Assembly: GCF_035961655.1 (NCBI RefSeq)
Contig: NZ_CP108393.1
Location: 7,277,501-7,341,500, forward strand
Length of the DNA: 64,000 nucleotides
Direction of reading: 5' to 3'
DNA from: Streptomyces sp. NBC_01317
GTDB lineage: Bacteria > Actinomycetota > Actinomycetes > Streptomycetales > Streptomycetaceae
This document shows, in pieces, positions 16,771 to 25,181 of this stretch (its first letter is position 1; each line of letters starts with the position of its first letter). Made by a program: the position numbers and the translations under genes. The notes under the pieces were generated by a model. It saw only the letters and a program-made list of their open reading frames with translations, searched no databases and was not told the DNA's origin.

Positions 16771-16843
16771 ATGTGGTTTGAAAGTCGGACCATGGCGTGC
16801 TAGCGTTCGATCATCGGCTTGCGGTTGGGAAATCAAACCACAT
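16771..16843. promoter_or_regulatory. Inverted repeat flanking the HxlR/dehydrogenase promoter region
   Basis: ATGTGGTTTGA at 16771-16781 is repeated as its exact reverse complement TCAAACCACAT at 16833-16843. The left arm overlaps the -35 box of the dehydrogenase promoter and the right arm lies downstream of its start point. Two HxlR dimers bound here could repress both genes. Confidence 0.65.
16778..16806 (+). promoter_or_regulatory. Promoter of the short-chain dehydrogenase gene
   Basis: TTGAAA (16778-16783), a 17-base spacer and TAGCGT (16801-16806) fit the vegetative sigma factor consensus of streptomycetes. The expected start is near 16813, giving a leader of about 64 bases. Confidence 0.6.
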
Positions 16844-16876
16844 CGACCATGCGACACCGCCAGATGGGAATCGATC

Positions 16877-17671
16877 ATGTCCGGAAACGCCTCCAAGACC
16901 GCTGTCATCACCGGAGCCTCCTCCCCGTTCGGTGAGGCCTACGCCCGAAGGCTCGCCGAGCGGGGGTACGACCTGGTGCTGGTGGGCCGTAACGAAGGCA
17001 AGATCAAGAACGTGGCCGCGGACATCGCCGAGCACAGCGAGGTGGAGGTGCGGACCCTGGTCGCCGATCTGGGCGACGAGGCCCAGCTCGCGAAGGTCGA
17101 GGAGGGGCTGCGTACCGACGAGTCCCTCGACCTGCTGGTCAACGCGGCGGGGGCGGCCACGTTCGCGCCCAGCCCGGGCTTCGACGTGAACGCGATCAAC
17201 CAGCAGGTGGCCCTCAACGTCACCGCCACCACCCGCCTGGCGTTGGCCGCGCTGAGCGGCATGACGCGGCGCGGACAGGGGACGATCGTGAACATCTCGT
17301 CCGCCATGGCGTTCTGGATCCAGCCGGTCAGCTCGGTCTACAGCGCCACCAAGAGTTATGTGCTGACCTTCAGCCAGGCGCTCCAGCAGGAGCTGTCCGG
17401 TACGGGCGTCCGGGTGCAGGTGGTCGTGCCCGGCGCGATGTCCACCGGTTTCTGGGACGGATCCGGCGTCGAACTGTCCAACTTCCCCGCCTCGAATGTC
17501 ATGACGCCCGAGGACGCCGTGGACGCCGCGCTGTCCGGACTCGACGCGGGGGAGGACGTCACGATCCCGTCCCTGGTCGACGTCGCGGCGTGGAACGCCT
17601 ACGAAGAGGCGCGGGACGCCGTCGCCCCCATCATGTCGCGGGACGTTCCCGCGGAGCGCTACCGCGCCTGA
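16877..17671 (+). CDS. Short-chain dehydrogenase/reductase
   Basis: 264 residues from ATG 16877. The Rossmann dinucleotide motif is TGASSPFGEAYARRLA and the family NAG-like motif appears as LVNAAGAAT. The catalytic set is a Ser in IVNISSAMAF and YSATK with its Tyr and Lys. The motif after strand six is VVPGAMSTGFW. It resembles the DltE/YqjQ-like classical SDRs that use NADP(H). Control by the divergent HxlR gene suggests a response to electrophiles or redox stress, with a carbonyl compound as likely substrate; that is inference. A long hairpin follows the gene. Confidence 0.9.
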   Translation: MSGNASKTAVITGASSPFGEAYARRLAERGYDLVLVGRNEGKIKNVAADIAEHSEVEVRTLVADLGDEAQLAKVEEGLRTDESLDLLVNAAGAATFAPSPGFDVNAINQQVALNVTATTRLALAALSGMTRRGQGTIVNISSAMAFWIQPVSSVYSATKSYVLTFSQALQQELSGTGVRVQVVVPGAMSTGFWDGSGVELSNFPASNVMTPEDAVDAALSGLDAGEDVTIPSLVDVAAWNAYEEARDAVAPIMSRDVPAERYRA

Positions 17672-17696
17672 CACCGCGACCGGCACCGGCGTGCCC

Positions 17697-17739
17697 GCGA
17701 GTGAGCCCCGGACCGGAAGACGGTCCGGGGCTCACTCGC
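17697..17739 (+). terminator. Hairpin terminator of the short-chain dehydrogenase gene
   Basis: A perfect 18-bp stem (17697-17714 with 17722-17739) and a 7-base loop start 26 bases after the stop codon. There is no T-tract. Confidence 0.75.
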
Positions 17740-17872
17740 GCGGCCGTTCGACTGAACTTGGGTGAACTCCCCAGCCGGGCGGGCTGCTTTCCGGAGGGCG
17801 AACGTAATCTGACGCCGTCGATCGCGGGCGGGGACATTCGGTAGTCGGACTTCACGAAAAGAGAAATCGCCC

Positions 17873-18703
17873 ATGAAGGCAAAGCGAAAAGTCACCCTCA
17901 GCGTGCTGGCGGCGGCCGCCGCGGTCACTCTGACCCTCGGTTCCGCGACCACCGGCAACGCCGAGTCCGCCGGTCCTTCGCACGGCCGTACGCCCACGAT
18001 CGTCCTGGTCCACGGAGCGTGGGCGGACGCCTCCAGCTGGGCCGCCGTCACCGAACGTCTCCAGGACCGGGGTTTCACCGTCAAGGCTCCGCCCAACACA
18101 CTGCGGGGAGTCGCCACGGACTCCGCCAACCTGCGGGCGTACCTGGAGACGCTCACGGGCCCTGTGGTGCTGGCGGGCCACTCCTACGGCGGGTTTGTCA
18201 TCTCCAACGCCGCGACGGGCATCAAGAACATCAAGTCCCTGGTCTTCATCGACGCCTTCATCCCGGCCGAGGGGGAGACGGCGGGCGAGCTGAGCGCGGC
18301 CGAGCCGGGGTCGGCGCTGGCCGTTCCCGATCCCAGCACCGTCTTCGACACCGTGCCGATCCCGGGCAGCGACGGCGACGCGGATCTGTACGTGAAGCAG
18401 AACCTGTTCCCGCAGATCTTCGCCGGTGGTGTCCCGCGCAACAAGGCCGCGGTGCTGGCGGCCGGACAGCGGCCCCTCGCGGCGAGCACACTCGACGAGC
18501 CCTCCGGGAAGCCCGCCTGGAAGAAGATCCCCTCCTGGGCCCTCATCGGCACCGAGGACCAGGTCATTCCCCCGGCGGAGCAGCGATTCATGACCGCACG
18601 GGCCGGATCCCGCACCGTCAGTGTGAAGGCGCCGCACCTGTCGATGGTCTCCGACCCGGACGCGGTCACCGACGTCATCATCAGGGCCGTACGGAACGAC
18701 TGA
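17873..18703 (+). CDS. Secreted alpha/beta hydrolase
   Basis: 276 residues. The Sec signal peptide is KRKVTLSVLAAAAAVTLTLG followed by a polar cleavage region. The fold is a compact alpha/beta hydrolase of the EstC/salicylate-esterase-like type. The oxyanion His-Gly is in IVLVHGAWADASSW, the nucleophile is the Ser in AGHSYGGFVI, the acid is likely the Asp in GTEDQVIPP, and the base is the His in APHLSMVSDP. Members hydrolyse small esters or lactones; the substrate is unknown. The ribosome site is weak (a purine run about eight bases upstream). It stands alone between two hairpins. Confidence 0.88.
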   Translation: MKAKRKVTLSVLAAAAAVTLTLGSATTGNAESAGPSHGRTPTIVLVHGAWADASSWAAVTERLQDRGFTVKAPPNTLRGVATDSANLRAYLETLTGPVVLAGHSYGGFVISNAATGIKNIKSLVFIDAFIPAEGETAGELSAAEPGSALAVPDPSTVFDTVPIPGSDGDADLYVKQNLFPQIFAGGVPRNKAAVLAAGQRPLAASTLDEPSGKPAWKKIPSWALIGTEDQVIPPAEQRFMTARAGSRTVSVKAPHLSMVSDPDAVTDVIIRAVRND

Positions 18704-18735
18704 CACCGGAGAACGGGGGCCGGAGGGGAGACCCG

Positions 18736-18765
18736 CACGGCCCCCTCGCCGGTGGCGGGGCCGTG
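18736..18765. terminator. Hairpin between convergent genes
   Basis: CACGGCCCC (18736-18744) pairs with GGGGCCGTG (18757-18765) across a 12-base loop. It can end transcripts of the hydrolase (+) and of the FAD oxidoreductase (-). Confidence 0.6.
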
Positions 18766-18811
18766 GTCGCTCACGGCCCCCCGGTCCCTCCCGGCTCCCG
18801 GTCTCTCCGGG

Positions 18812-20281
18812 TCAGCCCCGGTACGCCTTCAGCAGGTACAGCCAGATCTCGCTGACCGTCGGGAAACAGGACACGGCGTGCCACAGGCGGGGGACAGGCA
18901 CCTCGCCGGCGACGGCGATCGTGGCGGAGTGGAGCAGTTCGCTGACGCCGGGGCCGACGAAGGTCGCGCCGAGCAGGGTTTCGCGGTCCAGGTCCACGAC
19001 GATACGGGCCCGGCCCCGGTAGCCGTCGGCGTGGAGCAGGGCGCCGGGGACGGTCGCGAAGTCGACGTCGACGGCCCGGACGCGGTGGCCGGCGCGGGTG
19101 GCCTCCTGCGTCGACAGGCCCACCGCGGCGGCCTCGGGGTCGGTGAAGAAGATCTGGGGGACGGCGTGCTGGTCGGCGGTGGTGGCGTGGGCGCCCCAGG
19201 GCGCGGTGTCCAGCGGTTCCCCCGCCGCGCGGGCGCCGATCGCGTCGCCGGCGATCCGGGCCTGGTACTTGCCCTGGTGGGTGAGGAGGGCGTGATGGTT
19301 GATGTCGCCGACCGCGTACAGCCAGGCCCCGTCGACATCGCGGACCGCGCAGGTCCCGTCCACGTCCAGCCAGGTCCCGGGGGTCAGGCCCACCGTCTCG
19401 AGACCGACGTCCTTGGTCCGGGGCGAGCGGCCGGTGGCGAAGAGGATCTCGTCGGCCTCCAGCCGGGTGCCGTCGTCCAGGACGATGCCGACAGGACCGT
19501 CCGGATCGGGGCGGTGCAGCGCGGTGACGGACACGCCGATCCGTACGTCCACCCCGCCGTCCTTGAGCCCGTCGGCGACCATCCCGCCGACGAAGGGTTC
19601 CATCCGGGGCAGCAGCGGACTCCGGGCCAGCAGCGTGACCGTCGAGCCGAGTCCCTGCCAGGCGGTGGCCATCTCGACGCCGACCCCGCCCCCGCCGACC
19701 ACGACGAGCCGGCCGGGGACGGTACGGGAGTCGGTGGCCTCGCGGTTGGTCCAGGGGCGGGCCTCGGCGAGTCCGGGCAGGTCGGGGACGACCGCGTCGC
19801 TGCCGGTGCACAGGGCGACCGCGTGCCGGGCGGTGAGGACCGTCTCCCCGCCGTCGGGGGTACGGACCACCACGCGGCGGCTGCCGTCCAGCCGCGCGTC
19901 GCCGCGCACGAGGTCGGCGCCGATGCCCCGGACCCAGTCGGCCTGGCCCGTGTCGTCCCAGTCGGTGACGTAGCGGTCGCGCCGCCCGAAGACGCCGTCC
20001 GTGGAGATCGTGCCGCTGACCGCTTCGCGCGCCCCGTCCACCTTGCGGGCGTCGGCGACGGCGAGCACCGGACGCAGCAGTGCCTTGCTGGGCACACACG
20101 CCCAGTACGAACACTCCCCGCCCACCAGTTCCCGCTCCACCGCCGCCACGCTCAGCCCGGCGGCGCGGGCCCGTTCGGCGACGTTCTGGCCCACCGGACC
20201 GGCGCCGATGACCACGACGTCGTACGTGAGGTCCGAGCCCCGACCCTGCCCTGTTTGTGGCTTTTCTGATGATTCGCTCAT
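18812..20281 (-). CDS. Pyridine nucleotide-disulfide oxidoreductase family flavoprotein
   Basis: 489 residues from ATG 20281. The FAD-binding start is YDVVVIGAGPVGQNVAERAR. The disulfide-site region reads GGECSYWACVPSKALLRP, with the two Cys of the family five apart as in mercuric reductase and dihydrolipoamide dehydrogenase but with Tyr-Trp between them. The NAD(P) motif is LVVVGGGGVGVEMATAWQGL, and the second FAD motif is AWLYAVGDINHHALLTHQG. The C-terminal dimerisation domain lacks the HxxxxE active pair typical of lipoamide dehydrogenases as far as I can see, so the in vivo acceptor is uncertain (quinone, disulfide or other). It lies 117 bases downstream of the aldehyde dehydrogenase on the same strand and may share its TetR control. 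Confidence 0.88.
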   Translation of the reverse strand: MSESSEKPQTGQGRGSDLTYDVVVIGAGPVGQNVAERARAAGLSVAAVERELVGGECSYWACVPSKALLRPVLAVADARKVDGAREAVSGTISTDGVFGRRDRYVTDWDDTGQADWVRGIGADLVRGDARLDGSRRVVVRTPDGGETVLTARHAVALCTGSDAVVPDLPGLAEARPWTNREATDSRTVPGRLVVVGGGGVGVEMATAWQGLGSTVTLLARSPLLPRMEPFVGGMVADGLKDGGVDVRIGVSVTALHRPDPDGPVGIVLDDGTRLEADEILFATGRSPRTKDVGLETVGLTPGTWLDVDGTCAVRDVDGAWLYAVGDINHHALLTHQGKYQARIAGDAIGARAAGEPLDTAPWGAHATTADQHAVPQIFFTDPEAAAVGLSTQEATRAGHRVRAVDVDFATVPGALLHADGYRGRARIVVDLDRETLLGATFVGPGVSELLHSATIAVAGEVPVPRLWHAVSCFPTVSEIWLYLLKAYRG

Positions 20282-20316
20282 GCCGTCATCGGACCATGTT
20301 TCGGGCCTGACTTCCA

Positions 20317-20340
20317 CGCTCGGCGGCCCGGGGCCGAGCG
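20317..20340 (-). terminator. Hairpin downstream of the aldehyde dehydrogenase
   Basis: CGCTCGGC (20317-20324) pairs with GCCGAGCG (20333-20340) over an 8-base loop. It sits between the aldehyde dehydrogenase stop and the flavoprotein start and could partly terminate. Confidence 0.4.
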
Positions 20341-20398
20341 CGTCCTTCCGGAGCGCGGCCGGCTCGGCCCGGCCCTGGACGCCCTCGGGGCGGCGGCC

Positions 20399-21832
20399 TC
20401 ACAGGGCTATGGACTTGAGCTCCAGGTACTGGCCCAGCCCCGCCGCGCCGAACTCGCGGCCGATGCCGCTGGCCTTGTAGCCGCCGAACGGGGTGCTGAA
20501 GTCGGGCGCGGCGCCGTTCACGGAGAACGTGCCGGTACGGACGCGGCGGGCGATCTCCGTACCGCGTTCGGCGTCCGCCGTCCACACACCGCCGGAGAGG
20601 CCGTACGGCGAGTCGTTGGCGATGCGTACCGCGTCGTTGTCGTCGTCGTAGGGGATGACGACGAGAACCGGGCCGAAGATCTCCTCCCGCGCGATCCGCA
20701 TGGAGTTGTCCACGTCGGCGAAGACGGTCGGGCGCACGTAGTTGCCGCCCTCCAGCCCGGCGGGGGTGTCGGGACCGCCGACAACCAGCCGCGCGCCCTC
20801 CTCGATACCGGTCCTGATGTACGACTGGACCCGTTCCTGCTGGCCCGGGCGCACCATCGGGCCGATGAACGTGTCCGGCGAGGCCGGATCGCCCACGGTC
20901 AGGCTCTCGGTCAGGGCGGCCACCGCGGCGACGACCTCCTCGTAGCGGGCGCGCGGGGCGAGGACGCGGGTGAGGCTCACGCAGGACTCGCCGTTGTTCC
21001 CGTACGACGCGTACCGCAGCCCCTCCGTCACCGATTCCAGATCCGCGTCGTCCAGCACGATCGCGGCGGACTTCCCGCCCAGCTCCAGGCTGACCCGCTT
21101 GAGCTGCTCCCCGGCGATCGAGGCGATACGGCGGCCCGCCGCGGTCGAGCCGGTGAAGGCGATCTTGTCGACACCGGGGTGGGAGACGAGGTATTCGCTG
21201 GTCTCCCGGCCGGCGGGCAGCACGGAGACCACGCCCTCCGGGAATCCGGCCGCGTCGAAGACCTCGGCCAGCAGGAGCGCGTCCAGGGCGGTCTCGGGTG
21301 AGGCCTTGAGGATGACCGCGCAGCCCGCGAGGAGGGCGGGAACCATCTTGACCAGGGCGGACTGGTGCGGCGCGTTCCAGGGGATGACCGCCGCGACCAC
21401 GCCGACGGGCTCGCGGCGCACCAGCGACCGGGCGCCCGCGGGGGACCGTACCTCCTCCTCCCACGGCAGAGCCTCGGAGGCGCGCAGATACGCGTCGGTC
21501 TGCCCGGCCAGGGCGGTCTGGAGGCTGCGGGTGAACCAGCTCGCCGAGCCGTTCTCGGCCGTGACGAGGTCGGCGATCTCCTCGGCCCGCGCGGCGTGCA
21601 GGGCGTTGAACCGGGCCACCGTGGCCCGGCGCTCCCCGGGGCTCAGCCGGGGCCACGGTCCATGGTCGAAGGCCTCGCGCGCGAGGGCGACGGCCGCGTC
21701 CACATCGGCGGGCGCGGCCTGGGCGGCGTGGCCGACGGGGGACCGGTCGTGCGGGGAAAGGATCTCGATCCGCTCGTCGAGGGACGAGGGCGCCCAGTGG
21801 CCGCCGATGTAGAGCTTGTCGTAGACGATCAT
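20399..21832 (-). CDS. NAD(P)-dependent aldehyde dehydrogenase
   Basis: 477 residues, full length for the family. Landmarks: VVAAVIPWNAPHQSALVKMV (cofactor strand), PALLAGCAVILKASPETA, the Rossmann turn FTGSTAAGRRI, catalytic Glu in SLELGGKSA, catalytic Cys in NNGESCVSLTR, and the late motif EEIFGPVLVVIPYD. The residue two before the Cys is Glu, and the subfamily resembles those oxidising aromatic or terpenoid aldehydes; the substrate is not determined. Its promoter faces the tetR gene and carries a TetR operator over the start point, so expression is inducible. The flavoprotein gene follows. Confidence 0.93.
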   Translation of the reverse strand: MIVYDKLYIGGHWAPSSLDERIEILSPHDRSPVGHAAQAAPADVDAAVALAREAFDHGPWPRLSPGERRATVARFNALHAARAEEIADLVTAENGSASWFTRSLQTALAGQTDAYLRASEALPWEEEVRSPAGARSLVRREPVGVVAAVIPWNAPHQSALVKMVPALLAGCAVILKASPETALDALLLAEVFDAAGFPEGVVSVLPAGRETSEYLVSHPGVDKIAFTGSTAAGRRIASIAGEQLKRVSLELGGKSAAIVLDDADLESVTEGLRYASYGNNGESCVSLTRVLAPRARYEEVVAAVAALTESLTVGDPASPDTFIGPMVRPGQQERVQSYIRTGIEEGARLVVGGPDTPAGLEGGNYVRPTVFADVDNSMRIAREEIFGPVLVVIPYDDDNDAVRIANDSPYGLSGGVWTADAERGTEIARRVRTGTFSVNGAAPDFSTPFGGYKASGIGREFGAAGLGQYLELKSIAL

Positions 21833-21852
21833 GATCTCTCCGGTCCGTATGA

Positions 21853-21872
21853 AGGTAGGTGGTTACCTACTT
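21853..21872. promoter_or_regulatory. TetR operator O1
   Basis: AGGTAGGTGGTTACCTACTT is a near-perfect palindrome with 8-base arms, one mismatch and a 4-base centre. It overlaps the predicted transcription start of the aldehyde dehydrogenase. Confidence 0.75.
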
Positions 21873-21874
21873 CG

Positions 21875-21904
21875 ACGCTAGGACGCCCCGGAATACTTGT
21901 CAAG
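21875..21904 (-). promoter_or_regulatory. Promoter of the aldehyde dehydrogenase
   Basis: On the minus strand TTGACA (21904-21899), an 18-base spacer and TAGCGT (21880-21875) form a strong vegetative promoter. The start is expected near 21868, inside operator O1. Confidence 0.65.
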
Positions 21905-21926
21905 TAGGTGCTTACCTACTTATGCT
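21898..21926 (+). promoter_or_regulatory. Promoter of tetR, predicted leaderless
   Basis: TTGTCA (21898-21903), a 17-base spacer and TATGCT (21921-21926). The -10 box ends 6 bases before the ATG, so the message should begin at or next to the start codon; no ribosome site is present. Confidence 0.6.
21902..21921. promoter_or_regulatory. TetR operator O2
   Basis: AAGTAGGTGCTTACCTACTT is a perfect palindrome with 8-base arms and a GCTT centre, 49 bases from O1 centre to centre. It fills the spacer of the tetR promoter and touches the -35 box of the opposite promoter. Confidence 0.8.
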
Positions 21927-21932
21927 GGGGCC

Positions 21933-22499
21933 ATGGCACGCAGCGCGGAAGAGACCCGGCGCAAGATCCTGGACGCCGCGGCGGACGAATTCGCCCGGTA
22001 CGGCATCGCCGGGGCGCGTGTCGACCGCATCACCACCACGGCGGGCGTCAACAACGCCCTGCTGTACCGCTACTTCGGCGGCAAGCTGGAGCTGTTCGAC
22101 GTCGTGTACAGCCGCCATGTGGTCGAGATCGTCGAGGCCGTGGACCTGGACCCCGAAGACCTGCCCGGGTACGTCGGGCGGCTCTACGACTACTACGAGG
22201 CGCACCCTCACGTCGTACGCCTGGCGGCCTGGCACCAGCTGGAACGGCCCGAGCACGCGCCGCCCCAGGCCGTGCACGACGCGCAGGCCCAGAAGGCCGG
22301 GAGGATCGCCCGGGCCCAGAAGGAGGGGCGGATCTCCGCCGACTTCCCCGCCGAGGAGCTGCGCGATCTGATGGTCCTGCTGTCCCTCTCCAACGGGCCG
22401 CTGGCCCCGGCCCTGGGCGGCGACCCCGCCCTGCGGCGCGCGACCGTCGTGGCGGCGGCCCGCGCGGTCCTGGAGGCCCGGTCCGGGAACACCGGCTGA
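21933..22499 (+). CDS. TetR-family transcriptional regulator
   Basis: 188 residues from ATG 21933 (MARSAEETRRKILDAAADEF). The helix-turn-helix reads ARVDRITTTAGVNNALLYRYFGGKLELFD. The ligand domain is short and ends with an Arg/Ala-rich helix. An in-frame upstream start at 21897 would lie inside the promoter and operator and is rejected. Two matching palindromes between this gene and the divergent aldehyde dehydrogenase argue that it represses both. The inducer is probably the dehydrogenase substrate or a toxic aldehyde, which is inference. Confidence 0.92.
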   Translation: MARSAEETRRKILDAAADEFARYGIAGARVDRITTTAGVNNALLYRYFGGKLELFDVVYSRHVVEIVEAVDLDPEDLPGYVGRLYDYYEAHPHVVRLAAWHQLERPEHAPPQAVHDAQAQKAGRIARAQKEGRISADFPAEELRDLMVLLSLSNGPLAPALGGDPALRRATVVAAARAVLEARSGNTG

Positions 22500-22563
22500 G
22501 CGCCCGGGGTGCCCTGAGGTCTCCCGTACCAGGCCCAGGCCGCAGGTCAGTCGTCGCCGTCCG

Positions 22564-24708
22564 TCACTCGTCCTCGAACCCGCTGCGCTCCTCGATGACC
22601 AGCTCCGCGAAGGACGCGTACCTCTCGCTCAGGCCCGGGTACCAGCTCGCCCAGATGTACGCGGCCCACTCGCCGTCCTCCGACACGTCCCCCGGGTCCA
22701 GCAGCCAGTACTGCGCGTCGCCGTCCTCGGAGATCAGCAGCGCGCGGTCCATCATCGCGGTCTGCTCCTCGAAGCCCTCCTCGCCGTCCATCCGGAGCAT
22801 CTCCCAGAGGCCGGACTCACTGCGGAACCAGTCGACGGCCTCGGCCGTCCGCATCTCCCACATGAACGGACTGAGATTCAGCCGACCGTCCGAGGTGGCG
22901 AGGAACGCGCGATAGCTCGGCGGGAGCCGCGTGCCGAGCCGTTCTTCCAGGGCCGCTATCCGTTCGTCGTCGGCGCCTCCGTAGAGCAGCCGGCCGACGG
23001 CTCGCTGCCGGGCGGTGACGCCGTCCGGCTCCTCGTTGTCCGGTACGGCCAGGAAGTCGGCGCTGTGTTCGGCGAGGTAGCCCCGCCACTTCTCGACGGT
23101 ACGCAGTGCGGCCGCCGGGCCGGACGTGGGTTCCGGCTCCGGCTCCGGTTCCGGGTCGGTGGCGTGCTCGGACCGCGGCTCCGGCCCCTGCTCTCGCTCC
23201 GGGGCGGTCGACGCCGACGTGCCCCGGTAGCCGGTCGGGCCCTCGTTCACCCGCTGGTGGTAGCCGGAAAAACCCCGCGGTTCAGGGGCGGACGCGAAGA
23301 ATCGCACCTGGGAGAGCTGGACATGGCGGGCCCCCGCGTTGCGGGTGATCTCAAGACGGTAGTGGCGGTAGGCCGTGGCCGGGCCCGCGGACAGGGTGAA
23401 GCCCCGGGGCTGGTGGCGTTCGGGGAAGCGCTCCCCGGCGCGGGAGTCGAGCGCGACCCACCGCTCGCCGTCGTGCGAACCCTGGAGGGTCCAGTCCTCG
23501 GGGTCGCGGTCGCCGCAGTCGTTCGCCGAGGCCAGTATGTAGTGGAGGACGGCGACCGGCCGGCTCAGGGAGAACTCCAGCCAGGCGGTGTGCCCGTCGC
23601 CCAGCCACTTGTGCCGGGTGGCGTCGAGGAGGTTACGGGCGATCTCGCCGGCCTCCGTGAACTCATCACTCGCCCGTACCCCGGTCACCAGCCCGGTCAC
23701 CTCCTCCCGTGGGTCGGGCCCGCCCCTCCGCAGCGCCAACGAGCCAGAATCGCCCGCCCGGTCGTGCCACGTCACCCGCTCGACGGGCGCGCCCCCGTCC
23801 TCGATCAGCAGCCGCAGCTCGCCGGAGGCGTGCCAGTCGCCGTCGCCCCGGCTCTCCTCCGTGCGGAACCGGTGCGGGGCCGTGCCCGCGCAGGGGCCGG
23901 TGTACGGGCCCTCCGGGAGCGCCGCGCGCTCCTCCAGCACCCCGCGGTACTCCGTGAGCGAGCCGTCGGCGGCGCGGTGGTGCCCGTAGAACTCCGTCCG
24001 CGCCGGAGGGAAGGCGACCGCCGCCTCCGCACCGTCCTCGCCGCGCCAGGAGAGCTGTTCCGGAAGTGAGCGCCCGGCACGGTCCAGGTGGACGGTCAGC
24101 CGTGGAGCGGGCCGCCAGCTCGCGGACGTGTGGGCGCGGCGCTCGGTGAGGAAGGTGAACACGGCCTCCCCGGCCGCCACTTCCGCCGTCGTACGGTCCG
24201 CGCCGCCGGTGACGCGGTCCGCGCCGCCGGTGGTACGGGACGGGTCACTGGTCGTACGTGGCACGTCGCCGGTCGTACGGGACGGGTCCAGCGCGATCCA
24301 GTACAGCCGGAGGCCGCCCCGCGCCCCGGCGGGGTGGCGCAGGCGCAGCGTGTTCGTGTGCGGAACCAGAAGCGCGCCGGGCACCGCGAACACCGCCTCC
24401 CCGGGCACGACTTCGCCCGACACGGCGGAATCGGCCACGACCGCACGGCCGTTGACCGTGACCTCGATCGGGGTGCCCTCCGGGGACTCGCCGTTCGAGG
24501 GGACCAGTGCGGTGACCGTGAGGGCCAGCTCCTCGGGCGTCCCGCCCTCGCCCGGCGGAAAGACGTCGGCCGGCAGGAAGTCGAACGTCGCGCTGCCGCC
24601 CGCGTCGATCGCGAGATGGTCCGGCGCGATACGGCAGTTCTCGAACCGGGCCGCGCCGGGGCCCCGGCGGGGCGGATCGGTGGTGAAGTCCGCGAAGGTC
24701 GCTCGCAC
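22564..24708 (-). CDS. F5/8 (discoidin)-module protein with C-terminal SMI1/KNR4 (SUKH) domain
   Basis: 714 residues from GTG 24708, which has GGGAG eight bases upstream; the frame remains open far beyond it but without a ribosome site. Residues ~1-200 look beta-rich and include a low-complexity run of SRTTG/ADRTT-like repeats (about 165-190). The F5/8-type module (WLGDGHTAWLEFSLSRPVAV ... VQLSQVRFF) lies at ~360-480. An acidic PEPEPEP linker follows. Residues ~560-714 form a SUKH domain with LEERLGTRLPPSYRAFLATS and the closing YASFAELV. SUKH proteins include immunity proteins against polymorphic toxins. No signal peptide is seen. The combination of an adhesive sugar-binding module with a SUKH fold is unusual, and the gene sits ~2 kb from the T7SS locus. 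Confidence 0.75.
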   Translation of the reverse strand: MRATFADFTTDPPRRGPGAARFENCRIAPDHLAIDAGGSATFDFLPADVFPPGEGGTPEELALTVTALVPSNGESPEGTPIEVTVNGRAVVADSAVSGEVVPGEAVFAVPGALLVPHTNTLRLRHPAGARGGLRLYWIALDPSRTTGDVPRTTSDPSRTTGGADRVTGGADRTTAEVAAGEAVFTFLTERRAHTSASWRPAPRLTVHLDRAGRSLPEQLSWRGEDGAEAAVAFPPARTEFYGHHRAADGSLTEYRGVLEERAALPEGPYTGPCAGTAPHRFRTEESRGDGDWHASGELRLLIEDGGAPVERVTWHDRAGDSGSLALRRGGPDPREEVTGLVTGVRASDEFTEAGEIARNLLDATRHKWLGDGHTAWLEFSLSRPVAVLHYILASANDCGDRDPEDWTLQGSHDGERWVALDSRAGERFPERHQPRGFTLSAGPATAYRHYRLEITRNAGARHVQLSQVRFFASAPEPRGFSGYHQRVNEGPTGYRGTSASTAPEREQGPEPRSEHATDPEPEPEPEPTSGPAAALRTVEKWRGYLAEHSADFLAVPDNEEPDGVTARQRAVGRLLYGGADDERIAALEERLGTRLPPSYRAFLATSDGRLNLSPFMWEMRTAEAVDWFRSESGLWEMLRMDGEEGFEEQTAMMDRALLISEDGDAQYWLLDPGDVSEDGEWAAYIWASWYPGLSERYASFAELVIEERSGFEDE

Positions 24709-24931
24709 GCTGTGCTCCCGGGATGACGGTCGCAACAACCGCCGAGGTGTCGAAGTAGGGTGAAGGGCAGCGGAGTTGGGCCGCCGACCTGGCCTCGCCG
24801 AGCCTAGACAGTCCCACTGACAACGGGGTGCGCGGCGCGGCGCCGGGCCCGTCGCGCCGAAGACGTCCCCCCGACGGCGAGATTTCCGCCTCATGTGGTG
24901 CCCCTGTACCCCTGGCGTAACACCAGGTGCG

Positions 24932-24937
24932 TAGCAT
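24932..24937 (+). promoter_or_regulatory. Probable -10 box upstream of the SorC-type regulator
   Basis: TAGCAT lies 8 bases before an ATG at 24945. No clear -35 exists; instead the pair CCTGG/CCAGG (24911-24915 and 24921-24925) forms a small inverted repeat there, which could be an operator or activator site. Confidence 0.35.
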
Positions 24938-24944
24938 CGAACTG

Positions 24945-25181
24945 ATGACCGTGGGGCGGGAGTTGTCTGTGGATCGCACGGGGCGGGAGACGGACCTGGC
25001 CGGCCGGGCCCCGGAAGTCTGCCCGCGCGGGCCCGCCGAGGACACGACCGCCCCGATCGTGACCACTGCTCCGCGTGCCGGTCCGATCGCGGGGAGTCGT
25101 CCGTGCCGAGCCTCGGAACCGAACTCCCGTGCGACGCGTCCCGCGGAGGACGGCATTCCCGGAGGAGGAGAGACGTGTTAG
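24945..25181 (+). CDS. Possible small ORF (78 aa) at the head of the sorC transcript
   Basis: The ATG is placed 8 bases after a TAGCAT box, so it could be read without a leader. Third-position G/C is high in the first half and weaker later. The product (MTVGRELSVDRTGRETDLAG... ending GGGETC) matches nothing I recognise. Its stop overlaps the GTG of the next small frame. It may be a real small protein, a leader, or simply untranslated sequence before the regulator. Confidence 0.3.
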   Translation: MTVGRELSVDRTGRETDLAGRAPEVCPRGPAEDTTAPIVTTAPRAGPIAGSRPCRASEPNSRATRPAEDGIPGGGETC

